DNA of 64,000 nt from Clostridia bacterium (GTDB taxonomy: Bacteria > Bacillota > Clostridia > Oscillospirales > Acutalibacteraceae): the NCBI GenBank assembly GCA_017430535.1, contig JAFRMR010000013.1, positions 62,001-126,000 on the forward strand, written 5' to 3'. Below the pieces are notes generated by a model. That model made no database searches, had not been told where the DNA came from, and was given only the letters and a program-made list of their open reading frames with translations. Numbering within the stretch: the first letter of the stretch is position 1; each line of letters begins with the position of its first letter. Positions 51,215 to 61,522 of this stretch are shown here, one piece after another. Made by a program: the position numbers and the translations under genes.

Positions 51215-53125
51215 ATGAAAAACAGCAATCCCTCCGGAAAGCCCGGTATGAATTTCAAAGTTCTCGGCCGTGTGCTCAGATCCCTTGTTCACCACTACCC
51301 GGTGCTGTTCCCTGTTGCCCTTTTCTGCATGGCCTTTTCCGCCGTTGCGGCTGCCGTGCCCGCAATATTCATACAGAATATTGTGGCGGTTATTGAGGAA
51401 TGGTTCCGCACAGGGGACTGGGCAGGCGCAAAGCCCATTATAGTCAGAAAGCTTACCCTGCTTGTCTGTATGTACGCCATGTCAATCACCTCAAACACTC
51501 TCTATAACCAGCTTATGGCATATATCACCCAGGGCTTCCTCTACAAGATGAGGGGAGAGATGTTTGAAAAAATGCAGAGCTTCCCCATAAGGTATTTTGA
51601 CAGAAACAAGCACGGCGATATAATGAGCCGCTACACCAACGATATTGATACCTTAAGGCAGATGGTTTCCCAGTCCATACCCTCCCTTGTGCAGGCGGGC
51701 ATAATAGTTATTGCAGTGCTTTTCATAATGATTTATTACAGCCTGTGGCTTACTGGTATTGTGCTGCTTGGCGTTGTGTTTATGGTTGCGGTTTCCGGCA
51801 GAATCGGCGGGGGCTCCGCAAAGTACTTTGTGCGCCAGCAGAAGTCTCTGGGCGTTACCGAGGGCTTTGTGCAGGAAATGATGAGCGGCCAGAAGGTTAT
51901 AAAGGTATTCAACCACGAGAATCAAAGCAAAGAGGATTTTGATAAGGTGAATACCGCCCTGTTCCGCGATGCCTTCAAGGCCAACGCCTACGCCAACACC
52001 CTTGCCCCGATTATCATGAATATAGGCAATATCCTCTATGTTCTTATTGCCATGGCAGGGGGCCTCTTCCTGCTTTCCGGGGTTAAGAATATAAGCGTTT
52101 CAGGCCTTGCCTTCCAGGTGAGCATCATAGTTCCCTTCCTTAATATGACAAAGCAGTTCACCGGCAACGTAAACCAGGTTTCTCAGCAGATAAACGCCAT
52201 AGTAATGGGTATGGCGGGGGCTCAGAGAATATTTGAGCTTATTGATGAGCCTGCCGAAACAGACGAGGGCTATGTAACCCTTGTAAATGCCCGCATTGCA
52301 GATGACGGCACCATAACCGAAACAGATGAGCGCACGGGCAGATGGGCCTGGCGCCACCCCCATAATGACGGCACCCTTACCTATACGGAGCTTAAAGGCG
52401 ATGTAAGGATGTTCAATGTGGACTTTGCCTATATTGAGGGCAAGGATGTGCTCCACGATATTTCCGTTTACGCCGAGCCGGGCCAGAAGGTGGCCTTTGT
52501 AGGCGCCACGGGAGCAGGCAAAACCACAATCACAAACCTTATAAACAGGTTTTATGATATTGCGGACGGCAAAATCCGCTATGACGGCATAAATATAAAC
52601 AAGATTAAAAAGGCAGACCTCAGAAGGTCCCTCGGCATAGTGCTGCAGGATACCAACCTTTTCACCGGTACCGTAATGGATAATATAAGGTACGGCCGCC
52701 TTGACGCAACGGATGATGAGTGCATTGAAGCGGCAAAGCTTGCCGGCGCCCATGATTTCATCACAAGGCTCCCCGGGGGCTATAACTGCGCACTTTCAAA
52801 TAACGGCGCAAACCTCTCCCAGGGCCAGCGGCAGCTTATTGCCATTGCAAGGGCCGCTGTTGCGGACCCGCCGGTAATGATTCTGGATGAAGCCACCTCC
52901 TCCATAGATACCCGCACCGAGGCCATAGTTCAGCGGGGTATGGATAAGCTTATGGAAAACAGAACGGTCTTCGTAATAGCCCACCGGCTCTCCACCGTAA
53001 GGAACTCCGATGTTATTATGGTTATGGACCACGGCCGAATTATTGAAAGAGGCAACCACGAGCAGCTCATAGCCGAAAAAGGAACCTATTATAACCTTTA
53101 TACCGGCGCATTTGAGCTGGAATAA
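51215..53125 (+). CDS. ABC exporter half-transporter B (catalytic site)
   Basis: The 636-aa half-transporter has N-terminal membrane helices (~20-340). An insertion in the linker before the NBD (~355-405, including RIADDGTITETDERTGRW) is typical of the larger partner in heterodimers. The NBD has VGATGAGKTTITN, LSQGQRQLIAIARA and Walker B VMILDEATSSIDTRTEA with the catalytic Glu intact. Together with the preceding gene it forms an asymmetric exporter. GGAGGAGG precedes the ATG. The substrate is unknown. Confidence 0.94.
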   Translation: MKNSNPSGKPGMNFKVLGRVLRSLVHHYPVLFPVALFCMAFSAVAAAVPAIFIQNIVAVIEEWFRTGDWAGAKPIIVRKLTLLVCMYAMSITSNTLYNQLMAYITQGFLYKMRGEMFEKMQSFPIRYFDRNKHGDIMSRYTNDIDTLRQMVSQSIPSLVQAGIIVIAVLFIMIYYSLWLTGIVLLGVVFMVAVSGRIGGGSAKYFVRQQKSLGVTEGFVQEMMSGQKVIKVFNHENQSKEDFDKVNTALFRDAFKANAYANTLAPIIMNIGNILYVLIAMAGGLFLLSGVKNISVSGLAFQVSIIVPFLNMTKQFTGNVNQVSQQINAIVMGMAGAQRIFELIDEPAETDEGYVTLVNARIADDGTITETDERTGRWAWRHPHNDGTLTYTELKGDVRMFNVDFAYIEGKDVLHDISVYAEPGQKVAFVGATGAGKTTITNLINRFYDIADGKIRYDGININKIKKADLRRSLGIVLQDTNLFTGTVMDNIRYGRLDATDDECIEAAKLAGAHDFITRLPGGYNCALSNNGANLSQGQRQLIAIARAAVADPPVMILDEATSSIDTRTEAIVQRGMDKLMENRTVFVIAHRLSTVRNSDVIMVMDHGRIIERGNHEQLIAEKGTYYNLYTGAFELE

Positions 53126-53134
53126 AAACGCAGA

Positions 53135-53167
53135 AACAGCGGCAGGTTTTTCCTGCCGCTGTTTTTA
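53135..53167 (+). terminator. Terminator of the ABC exporter operon
   Basis: AACAGCGGCAGG (53135-53146) pairs with CCTGCCGCTGTT (53152-53163), followed by TTTTATT. Confidence 0.92.
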
Positions 53168-53186
53168 TTACACGAATTATTCCGGG

Positions 53187-54887
53187 TTATGCAATTATAT
53201 CCATAGTCCTGTGGTAAATATCCCTGCCAAGGGCCGGCTTTATGTAGTAAACGGTAAGGTCTTTGCGGCCCGAGGGGATTTTGCTCTCATAGGGGATTTT
53301 TATTTCTTTGCCCGGGGCGATTATCCTGTTAAGGGGCAGCCTGAATTCAACGCCGTCCATCTTAACGCCTATAATCATTATATTTGTGCTTTCGGAAAGG
53401 CTTGAAACCACAAGGTTTCCCTTTTCCGCATTCATATAGCCGGGGGCTGCTCCCTCAAAATCCGCCGCAACGCTGCGGTAGGGGGCTCTTGAATAATTGA
53501 ACTGAGGGAATTCGGAGTTTGAATAAATATCCAGCTGTTTATCCGCAAAGAGCAGGGCTTTCACAAGGTCAAAGCCGTAGGGGTCCTTGGAGTAGCAGCC
53601 GTGGTATTCGTCTTTAATAAACCAGGTCTGCTCAGGCAGGTAACAGCTTGTGGCATCAATCTGCATTGAGGGGGCAAGGTGTTTGTGGCTTCTGTCGGCG
53701 CAGACGGTGTAAACGGGCTTGTAGCTGTCCGGGAACCTTTCCTCCGCCTTGGCGCAGGTGGCTCCGCTGGTTCTTTCCGCATCCAGCAGCATATCCGCAA
53801 GTTTATCGCCGCCGAAAGCGGTGTAATCCACATAGTTGCAGATTATGCCTATATGTATGCCTCTGTTCATGCAGTAAAGGAAATTCTGGCGATAATTCTT
53901 CATTACATCGTGGTGGATAATATCGCTTTTTCTTATGAGCTCCGCATTTTCCTTTTCATCAAGGAACATGGGCTTCAGCTCTTCATAATCTTCCGGAGTG
54001 AGCAGATCCCAGAGGCTTCCCCACCAAACGGGTATTTCCCTTATCTCCGTAAGGAAGGCCTCCACAAGGGGCTCAACCTTTTTAAGGTCAAGGTTTGCAA
54101 GCAGGGGAGCAACATTTGTTTCTTTGCCTATAAGGCTCTCTGCAAGGGCCACAAGGCTCCTTGTGCAGAATTCCGTTTCACCCATAAAGAACCTTCTTGC
54201 AAAGGATGTGCCGCCGAGAGCCGGAACATCGAGTGCGGCGTTGTTTACGGGGGCGGTCTCTTTGAACAGGCTCAGGTAAGTGCCGGTAATGAAGCCGCCG
54301 AAGCTTATGCCGAATATATTTACCTTCTTTGAGCCGGTGTAGCTGCAAACATCATTTACATAATCATTCAGCTCACGGGCGGAATCATAGGCGCCCATCC
54401 TGAAATCATACTGGAAAAGGAAAACATTATCCTTGCCGGCTTTTCCGGCGCAGTATTCGCATAAATCCGGCTCGTTTATTTCATCGGGGGCGTTTTCAAG
54501 AAGATAGCCGTAGCTTGAAATTGCCGGGTCGTTGGGGTAATGGGTTACATTGTATTTTGATGAGCCGTCGGGGTTTGTATACATTTTTTCAAGTATAATC
54601 TCCCCGCCTTCCGCAATGGATATGCCCGCAGGCACGCCGTTGCCCAGCAGGAAAAGGGTAAGGCATTTTACAAAGTTGGGAAGGTCCGCGGCAGTCTGCC
54701 CCAGTGCGTCGCTTACCCCGAAGGGCCAGACCTGTTCCTGGGTATCCGTGCCGTAATTCTCATAAAGATTGCCGGAGGAATATCCGCTCACAATCACTAT
54801 GGGCAGATTATCCCGCCCTGCAAAGGCCGGCATAACCGAAAGGCAGATTATAACAAGTGCAAGTATAATACCCGTAAACTTTTTCAT
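53187..54887 (-). CDS. Secreted LCAT/lipase-like alpha/beta hydrolase
   Basis: The 566-aa protein has a signal peptide (about residues 1-20, ending near MPAFAG). It begins its mature part with NLPIVIVSGYSSG, like lecithin:cholesterol acyltransferase/lipase proteins. VFLFQYDFRMG and the nucleophile elbow KVNIFGISFGGFITGTYLS (GxSxG) follow. His and Asp of the triad are probably in the second half (for example AFGGDKLAD and DRSHKHLAPSM). The last ~100 residues are strand-rich. Start ATG 54887 has GGAGG upstream. It is likely an extracellular lipase or acyltransferase of unknown substrate. Confidence 0.82.
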   Translation of the reverse strand: MKKFTGIILALVIICLSVMPAFAGRDNLPIVIVSGYSSGNLYENYGTDTQEQVWPFGVSDALGQTAADLPNFVKCLTLFLLGNGVPAGISIAEGGEIILEKMYTNPDGSSKYNVTHYPNDPAISSYGYLLENAPDEINEPDLCEYCAGKAGKDNVFLFQYDFRMGAYDSARELNDYVNDVCSYTGSKKVNIFGISFGGFITGTYLSLFKETAPVNNAALDVPALGGTSFARRFFMGETEFCTRSLVALAESLIGKETNVAPLLANLDLKKVEPLVEAFLTEIREIPVWWGSLWDLLTPEDYEELKPMFLDEKENAELIRKSDIIHHDVMKNYRQNFLYCMNRGIHIGIICNYVDYTAFGGDKLADMLLDAERTSGATCAKAEERFPDSYKPVYTVCADRSHKHLAPSMQIDATSCYLPEQTWFIKDEYHGCYSKDPYGFDLVKALLFADKQLDIYSNSEFPQFNYSRAPYRSVAADFEGAAPGYMNAEKGNLVVSSLSESTNIMIIGVKMDGVEFRLPLNRIIAPGKEIKIPYESKIPSGRKDLTVYYIKPALGRDIYHRTMDIIA

Positions 54888-54913
54888 AGTTTTCCTCCGT
54901 ATAATCAAATCAA

Positions 54914-57900
54914 TTAAAAGAAGCTGAGCTGCGTGGTTTTGGGCAGGGATTCAAATGCTCCCCCTTCTTCAAGGGCGTCAATAACGGTCTGTGAAGCTTT
55001 TGAGCGCTGGCGGAAATCCTCAATGGAAATGAATTCTTCAATTTCATCGGTAATTTCTTCGGTTACGGAGCCGTCATCCTTAAGCACTTTTTTACGCCTG
55101 TATTTTGCGTTTTCAAGCCCTTCCGCCGCGGCGCCGCCGCAGCCGGGTATGGCCGCAAAGGGCAGGCGGATTTTACCGTCCTCAACAATATATTTTGTGC
55201 CGGTGGATTTGTAAATATCCACGGGAAGCACCTGTACTCCTCTTGCCATCATCTCGTTTATTACCTGCAGGGAGGTGAAAACATCCGCATCCTTGGCGGA
55301 TTCCTCCTTGGCCTTGATTTTGGCATTCAGCTCTTCCATCCTCTGCTTGACCCTGGCTCTGCCTGCAAGCACCGTATCCATTTCAAGGTCTCCGCCCCTT
55401 ACGGTAAGGTAGGTGGCGTAATACTCAATGGGGTAGTAGAGCTTATACCAGGCAAGGCGCATTGCGGCTATAACATAAGCCGCCGCATGGGCCTTGGGGA
55501 ACATATATTTTATTTTAAGGCAGCTGTCAAGGTACCATTGGGGCACCCCGTTATCAAGCATTGCCTGCTTATGCTCATCCGTAAGTTTTTTGGTTGCCGC
55601 GCCTTTTCTTACAATCTCCATTATATTAAAGGCCATGCCTTTATCAAGACCCTTGTGTATAAGGTAAACCATAATGGAGTCACGGGTTCCTATAACATCT
55701 GAAATGGTGCAGATGCCCTGTCTGATGAGTTCCTGAGCATTGCCCAGCCACACATCCGTGCCGTGGGAAAGACCTGAAATCTGAAGCATATCCGAAAAAT
55801 TCTTGGGCTTTGCATCCACCAGCATACCCAGCACAAAGGGCGTGCCCAGCTCCGGCAGCGAAAGGGTGCCCGTGGGGCAGTCAATATCCTCTGCCGTTAC
55901 GCCCAGGGGCTCCGGTGTGGCAAGGAGCTGATAAAGCTTGGGGTCGCATATATCCGCATCCATTACCGAGGTGCCCGTAAGGTCCTCAAGGTGTTTGTAC
56001 ATTGTGGGAACTTCGTGGCCCAGATTATCAAGCTTCAGGATTGTATCGTGAAGGGAGTGGAAATCAAAATGGGTTGTTCTGTGGATTGAAGTGGGGTCAT
56101 CCGCCGGATGCTGAATGGGGGTGAAATCCTCCGCATCCTTATCCGCAGGCACAACAACCATTCCGCCGGGGTGCTGGCCGGTGGTTCTCTTTACTCCGGT
56201 ACAGCCCAGGGTAAGGCGGTCTATTTCCGCCGGGGAGATATTCATAAGATACTCCCGCTTTTTCCTCTCTTCCTCATTAAGGTCCAGGCCCTGCTGCTGC
56301 CGCTCCTCTCTCAGGCGGTCAAGGCTGTCAAGGCTTTCTTCAATCCATTTATTTACATACCCGTAAGCGGTTTTGCTGGCAACGGTGCTGATTGTGCCGG
56401 CCTTGAAAACATGGGATTTGCCGAAAAGCTCCTCCGTATATCTGTGGGCGTAGAACTGATATTCACTGGAAAAGTTAAGGTCAATATCCGGCGATTTGTC
56501 ACCCTTGAAGCCCAGGAAGGTTTCAAAGGGAATATCGTGGCCGTCCCTTAGCATGGGCTCGCCGCACTCGGGGCAGTTTTTCGGCGGCATATCAAAGCCG
56601 GAGCCGTACTCGCCCTTAAGGAAAAACTCGCTGTGGCAGCACTTGGGGCAAAGGTAGTGTGGCGCAAGGGGGTTAACCTCGGAAATACCTGCAGCAAAGG
56701 CCGCAAAGGATGAACCCACGGAACCTCTGGAGCCCACATAGTAGCCGTGCTCTTCGGAGTTTTTAACCAGCTTTTGGGCTATCATATAGAGAACGGCATA
56801 GCCGTTTTCAATTATGGAGTTCAGCTCTTTGTCAAGGCGCTCCCTTATATATTCCGGCAGGGGGTCGCCGTAGAGCTTTTTCATTCTCTCGTTGCATATA
56901 CGCCTCAGGTCCGTATCTGAGCCCTCAATGTAGGGGGGATAGTTGCCGTCGGGTATGGGCTTTATTTCTTCGCACATATCTGCGATTTTATTTGTATTCT
57001 CAATTACAACTTCCCGGGCTTTCTCTTCGCCCAGCCAGGCAAATTCATTGAGCATGCTTTCTGTTGTGCGGAAGTAGAGCGGGGCCTGTCTGTCGGAATC
57101 GGAGAAGCCTTGGGCGTGCATAATAATCTCTCTGTAAATCTCATCCTCCGGGTCAAGGAAATGCACATCGCCGGTTGCAACCACGGGCAATCCGGTTTCA
57201 TCCGCCAGCTCAATAATCCGGCGGTTCAGGTCGTTCAGATCTTCCTCGCTTTCAAGGGTGCCCTCATTTATCAGGAAGGCGTTGTTGCCGTTGGGCTGAA
57301 TCTCAAGGTAATCATAAAGCTTTGCGTACCTGAGCAAGGTTTCCCTGGGCTTGCCGGCCAGCACCGCCTGATAAAGCTGACCCGCTTCGCAGGCGGAGCC
57401 CACAATAATCCCCTCCCTGTGCTGCATAAGCACGCTCAGGGGTATCTGTGGCTTTTTGTTCCTGGTGTTTCCTCCGTAGTATTTAAGGTTAGAATCGCTT
57501 ATCATCTGGTAAAGATTCTTAAGGCCCTTGGTATTCTTTGCCAGCAGAATTATATGGTAGCTCTTGAGCTTGCAGGGGTCCGGCTTCACAACGCTGTTTA
57601 TTTCCTCAACGGAGTTTATGCCCCTGCTTTTCAGCTTATCAATAAGCTTTTTGAAAATCAGGGAAAGAATTCTTGCATCCTCATCCGCCCTGTGGTGGTC
57701 AAAATCAGGCAGATGCAGGGCCTTGGCAACGGTGTCAAGGCGGAAATTCTTGATATTCTCAACCAGCTCCTGGGAGAGAATGAGGGTATCTATATGGGTG
57801 TATCCGTAAGGGATATCGTTTCTTTCGCATACGGATTTAAGGAAGTCCGTATCAAAGGAAGCGTTGTGGGCCACCAGCACGGCGTCTTTGCCCGCCCAGT

Positions 57901-59350
57901 CAAAGAAACTGAGCACCGCCTCTTTTTCGCCGGGGGCGCCCCTTACCATATCGTCGTTTATGCCTGTGAGCTTAATGATGTTGCCGGGTATTTTCCTGCC
58001 CGGGTCAACAAAGGTCTGATACGATGAAACCTCAACCCCGTCCTCAAACTTTACCGCGCCTATTTCAATAAGGCGGTCAAAGCCGGTGCGAAGGCCCGTG
58101 GTTTCCACATCAAATATAACAAATGTGCCGTCAAAGGGCATTTGTGCGCTTCCGGTTACGGCTGTAACGGAATCATCAACAAAATAGCCCTCCATACCGT
58201 ATATGATTTTTATGCCGGTTTCTTTTGCGGCTGCCGCGGCATCGGGAAATGCCTGTACCACGCCGTGGTCCGTTATGGCAACTGCCTTATGCCCCCAGGC
58301 GGCGGCTCTTTTAACAAGGTCTTTGGCGCTTGTTACGCCGTCCATCATGGACATCTTTGTATGAAGGTGCAGTTCCACCCTTTTTTCCGGCGCGTCGTCT
58401 GTTGACTCTTCACGGGCAACGGCAATTACGCTTGAAGGATTTATGCAGTATGCCTTGCTGTAATCATCATACACAACCCTGCCATTTATCAGCACAGTTT
58501 TGCCGTCCTTCAGGTTTTCGGTAAGGGCTTCAACGCTCTCGTTTTTCTCAATTTTCCTTACGGCGAAGGAATTGGTTTTATCCGTAATATTGAATTTGAT
58601 TATCTTTTTTGTGCCGTCTTTGGTATCCCTTATATCAAGGCCGAAAACCTCGCCCCATACGGTAACGAAGCCGTCGCCGGCGTTCACATCCTTAATGGGT
58701 ACGGGCTTTGATTTTACGGGCTTGCCGAAGAGTATTTCGCTGCCGTCAAGGGAAAGGGGTATTTCGGCGTAGGTTCTTTTTACCTTCTTATGCTTTTTTG
58801 CATTTTTCTGCGCCAGCAGCGCTTCCGGGTCAAAATCCGGCTTCTGCATTTCGGCGTACTCCGGTGAATCTGCGGTTATTTCCGACACACCGTAAAAGCT
58901 AACATCGTATTTCAGAGCGAAGTGCTCCGCTATATATGAGGCAATAAAATCCCCGGCCCCGCAGCCTTCCAGCACGGGAGCCCCGTTTTCAACATTTATA
59001 ATCAGCCTGCCGTCTTTTATTTCGCATACTGCGCTGTCAAGGAAACCGTTGGCGGCGGGTATGGCTTCTTTAAGAGCGGCAGAGATTGTTTCAAAACAGC
59101 TGTCGCCGAATTCTGCGGCAGGGTAGTAACCTTCGATTACAACCTTCCTGATACCAAGGGCATCCTTTACAGCTGAGGAAATGTCAAGAATATCCTGCTT
59201 TCTGATATATTTATCAAAATCCGCTTTAATTTCGGCCGTCTGTTTTTCGCTGTCAAATTTTATATCTCTTACCGTTCCCCGGGCAATCTTTTCCTGCAGT
59301 TCCGGGGGCAGATAATCGCCTATGAAATAAAGTAAGCTGTTCTTATCCAT
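54914..59350 (-). CDS. polC: DNA polymerase III alpha subunit, PolC type
   Basis: This is the replicative polymerase of low-GC Gram-positives. The 1478-aa protein has an OB-fold region, the PHP domain (VELHLHTKMSMMDGVTSA, ~residue 330), an inserted DEDDh proofreading exonuclease (FVIFDVETTGLRTGFDRLIE; HNASFDTDFL; HRADEDARI), and the polymerase core with GSRGSVGSSFAAF and DIDLNFSSEY. The zinc-binding stretch is CPKCCHSEFF...CPECGEP. The start is one base after the ispG stop, so it is translationally coupled to the isoprenoid genes. It is the last gene of the cluster here. Confidence 0.99.
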   Translation of the reverse strand: MDKNSLLYFIGDYLPPELQEKIARGTVRDIKFDSEKQTAEIKADFDKYIRKQDILDISSAVKDALGIRKVVIEGYYPAAEFGDSCFETISAALKEAIPAANGFLDSAVCEIKDGRLIINVENGAPVLEGCGAGDFIASYIAEHFALKYDVSFYGVSEITADSPEYAEMQKPDFDPEALLAQKNAKKHKKVKRTYAEIPLSLDGSEILFGKPVKSKPVPIKDVNAGDGFVTVWGEVFGLDIRDTKDGTKKIIKFNITDKTNSFAVRKIEKNESVEALTENLKDGKTVLINGRVVYDDYSKAYCINPSSVIAVAREESTDDAPEKRVELHLHTKMSMMDGVTSAKDLVKRAAAWGHKAVAITDHGVVQAFPDAAAAAKETGIKIIYGMEGYFVDDSVTAVTGSAQMPFDGTFVIFDVETTGLRTGFDRLIEIGAVKFEDGVEVSSYQTFVDPGRKIPGNIIKLTGINDDMVRGAPGEKEAVLSFFDWAGKDAVLVAHNASFDTDFLKSVCERNDIPYGYTHIDTLILSQELVENIKNFRLDTVAKALHLPDFDHHRADEDARILSLIFKKLIDKLKSRGINSVEEINSVVKPDPCKLKSYHIILLAKNTKGLKNLYQMISDSNLKYYGGNTRNKKPQIPLSVLMQHREGIIVGSACEAGQLYQAVLAGKPRETLLRYAKLYDYLEIQPNGNNAFLINEGTLESEEDLNDLNRRIIELADETGLPVVATGDVHFLDPEDEIYREIIMHAQGFSDSDRQAPLYFRTTESMLNEFAWLGEEKAREVVIENTNKIADMCEEIKPIPDGNYPPYIEGSDTDLRRICNERMKKLYGDPLPEYIRERLDKELNSIIENGYAVLYMIAQKLVKNSEEHGYYVGSRGSVGSSFAAFAAGISEVNPLAPHYLCPKCCHSEFFLKGEYGSGFDMPPKNCPECGEPMLRDGHDIPFETFLGFKGDKSPDIDLNFSSEYQFYAHRYTEELFGKSHVFKAGTISTVASKTAYGYVNKWIEESLDSLDRLREERQQQGLDLNEEERKKREYLMNISPAEIDRLTLGCTGVKRTTGQHPGGMVVVPADKDAEDFTPIQHPADDPTSIHRTTHFDFHSLHDTILKLDNLGHEVPTMYKHLEDLTGTSVMDADICDPKLYQLLATPEPLGVTAEDIDCPTGTLSLPELGTPFVLGMLVDAKPKNFSDMLQISGLSHGTDVWLGNAQELIRQGICTISDVIGTRDSIMVYLIHKGLDKGMAFNIMEIVRKGAATKKLTDEHKQAMLDNGVPQWYLDSCLKIKYMFPKAHAAAYVIAAMRLAWYKLYYPIEYYATYLTVRGGDLEMDTVLAGRARVKQRMEELNAKIKAKEESAKDADVFTSLQVINEMMARGVQVLPVDIYKSTGTKYIVEDGKIRLPFAAIPGCGGAAAEGLENAKYRRKKVLKDDGSVTEEITDEIEEFISIEDFRQRSKASQTVIDALEEGGAFESLPKTTQLSFF

Positions 59351-59351
59351 A

Positions 59352-60404
59352 TCAGTCCATCATTTCAATTTCTTTTATTAGCCGGTCTATAACCTGATCC
59401 TCCGGCAGCTTGCAGATTATTTCGCCTTTTTTGAATATAAGGGCGCAGCCGTCTCCGCCGGCAATGCCTATATCCGCTTCTCTTGCTTCACCCGGCCCGT
59501 TTACCGCGCAGCCCATAACCGCAACCTTGATATTCTTTTTGCAGCCTTTAAGCCGCTGCTCAACCTGATTTGCAAGGTCAATAAGGTTAATTCTTGTTCT
59601 GCCGCAGGTGGGGCAGGAAACAACGGTTACTCCGTTTTGGTTAAGGCCCAGGGCCTTCAGTATTTCAAAGCCGCTTTCAACCTCTTTTACCGGGTCGTCT
59701 GTCATAGATACCCTTATGGTATCGCCAATTCCCATATTGAGCAGCGAGCCGATGCCTATGGCAGATTTTACAAGAGCGCTGCGGTAAGTGCCTGCCTCGG
59801 TAACCCCCAGGTGAAGGGGGTAGCTGCATTTTTCCGCAGTCATACGGTAGGCATCAATCATTGTTCTTACATCTGAAGATTTTATGGAGATTACAATATC
59901 GTCAAAATCAAACTTTTCCAGCAGGGAAACATGGTAAAGCGCGCTTTCCGTAAGGGCTTGCGCTGTAGGCGCGCCGTATTTTGCAAGTATGTTTCTTTCA
60001 ACGCTTCCGCTGTTTACGCCTATTCTTATGGGTATGCCTTTCTGCCTGCAGGCGTTTGCCACCGATTTTATGCGGCTGTCATCCCCGATATTGCCGGGGT
60101 TAATGCGTATTTTATCAACCCCTGCGTCAATGCTTGCAAGGGCCAGGCGATAGTCAAAATGTATATCCGCAACCAGGGGCACGGATATCTCTTTTTTAAG
60201 GCATTCAATAAGGGAGACCGCCTCCATATCCGGCACGGCGGCTCTTATTATCTGGCAGCCCGCCTGCTCCAGAGCTTTGGCCTGGCGTATATTGCCCTCA
60301 ATATCATGGGCGGGCACGCTGAGCATGGACTGCACGGAAACGGGGCTGTCCCCGCCTATGTAGACGCTGCCGGCTTTTACTGTTTTTGTTTTTCTTCTCT
60401 CCAT
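59352..60404 (-). CDS. ispG: 4-hydroxy-3-methylbut-2-enyl diphosphate synthase
   Basis: IspG (GcpE) carries out the penultimate step of the MEP isoprenoid pathway using a [4Fe-4S] cluster. The 350-aa bacterial short form has VYIGGDSPVSVQSM, RINPGNIGDDSRI, GVNSGSVE, and the cluster cysteines in CPTCGRTRINL and GCAVNGPGEAREAD. It follows rseP by five bases, giving two MEP enzymes (with dxr) in one operon. Confidence 0.98.
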   Translation of the reverse strand: MERRKTKTVKAGSVYIGGDSPVSVQSMLSVPAHDIEGNIRQAKALEQAGCQIIRAAVPDMEAVSLIECLKKEISVPLVADIHFDYRLALASIDAGVDKIRINPGNIGDDSRIKSVANACRQKGIPIRIGVNSGSVERNILAKYGAPTAQALTESALYHVSLLEKFDFDDIVISIKSSDVRTMIDAYRMTAEKCSYPLHLGVTEAGTYRSALVKSAIGIGSLLNMGIGDTIRVSMTDDPVKEVESGFEILKALGLNQNGVTVVSCPTCGRTRINLIDLANQVEQRLKGCKKNIKVAVMGCAVNGPGEAREADIGIAGGDGCALIFKKGEIICKLPEDQVIDRLIKEIEMMD

Positions 60405-60409
60405 ACAGG

Positions 60410-61522
60410 TTATCCTTTAATCAGTTTCCATATATCGCTGAAGCATATAAAGGCCATAAGCCCCAGCAGTAGCACCATGCCGGCGGCGTGAACCCAGCCC
60501 TCATACTTCCTTGGCACGGGTTTCCTGAATATAATCTCAATGAGTATAAACAGCAGCCTTCCGCCGTCAAGGGCGGGCAGGGGCAGCAGGTTAAACAGGC
60601 CTATGTTTATGGCAATAAGGGCAAGCAGGGTGTAAAGATAGGTATAGTCTGCGGCCTTCACGGAGGATTCTGCAGCATCCGCAATGTAATCTATGGTGCC
60701 TATGGGCCCCGAAAGGTCGCTGACCTTGTAGGTGCCTCTTATCAAATCAAACAGGGAAATATACACAAGCCTCGCATAGGAAACGGACTGCCTGAAAGCG
60801 GCAGGCACAACGGTGGTTATGCTCTTATCCACGCCCACGATAATAAAATCGTAAACTATGGTAAGCCGCTTAACATCGCCGAAGTCCGTCATTTCCGTTG
60901 CAAATTTAACGCCCTTAAGGTCAACCTTTTTGCCGTCTCTTTCAACGGTAAAATCAAATACGCCGTCATCATCCGTGGACATAAAATAGGAAATATCGTA
61001 ATCCGAATAAACCCTGTGGCCGTTGATTTTTACAAATCTGTCCCCGGCTTTAAGGCCGTACTGAGTGCTCACGGCGTTTTCGGAAAAGGAGTGAATAGTG
61101 GTGGAGCCCACGAGGCTGTCAGAGGTGCCTATCATCAGCATAACGATAACAAGGCCCATTATAAGGTTCACAACGCCTCCGGCGGCAACTATGATAAACC
61201 GCTTCCAGGCCTTCTGGTTGCAGAAAGCTCTGTCGGTATATTCTTCTCCGTCCTTTACATCTTCGCCCTCCATGCTGCAGTAGCCCCCTATGGGGAAAAC
61301 GCGCAGGGCGTAGAGGGTTTCGCCTTTCCTGAATTTGAAAATGGCGGGGCCCATACCCAGGGCAAATTCGTTTACCTTAACATGAAACAGCTTTGCAAAG
61401 GTGAAGTGGCCCAGCTCATGAAAGAATATAAGAAAGCCGAAAAACACTATGGCCACAAGTATGGGCCATACCTTGCTCCACACAGCTGAAAGAGCTATGA
61501 GATTCATTATATTCACAGCCAC
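60410..61522 (-). CDS. rseP: Site-2 membrane metalloprotease (RseP/RasP family)
   Basis: This intramembrane zinc protease cleaves anti-sigma factors or signal peptide remnants. The 370-aa protein has HEXXH in IFFHELGHFTFAK (helix 1), a PDZ domain (~130-190, TQYGLKAGDRFVKINGHRV) and the third metal motif LPLPALDGGR near residue 313. It starts at GTG 61522, overlapping dxr by ten bases; GGAGG precedes it. A GTG two codons later is an alternative. Confidence 0.93.
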   Translation of the reverse strand: MAVNIMNLIALSAVWSKVWPILVAIVFFGFLIFFHELGHFTFAKLFHVKVNEFALGMGPAIFKFRKGETLYALRVFPIGGYCSMEGEDVKDGEEYTDRAFCNQKAWKRFIIVAAGGVVNLIMGLVIVMLMIGTSDSLVGSTTIHSFSENAVSTQYGLKAGDRFVKINGHRVYSDYDISYFMSTDDDGVFDFTVERDGKKVDLKGVKFATEMTDFGDVKRLTIVYDFIIVGVDKSITTVVPAAFRQSVSYARLVYISLFDLIRGTYKVSDLSGPIGTIDYIADAAESSVKAADYTYLYTLLALIAINIGLFNLLPLPALDGGRLLFILIEIIFRKPVPRKYEGWVHAAGMVLLLGLMAFICFSDIWKLIKG

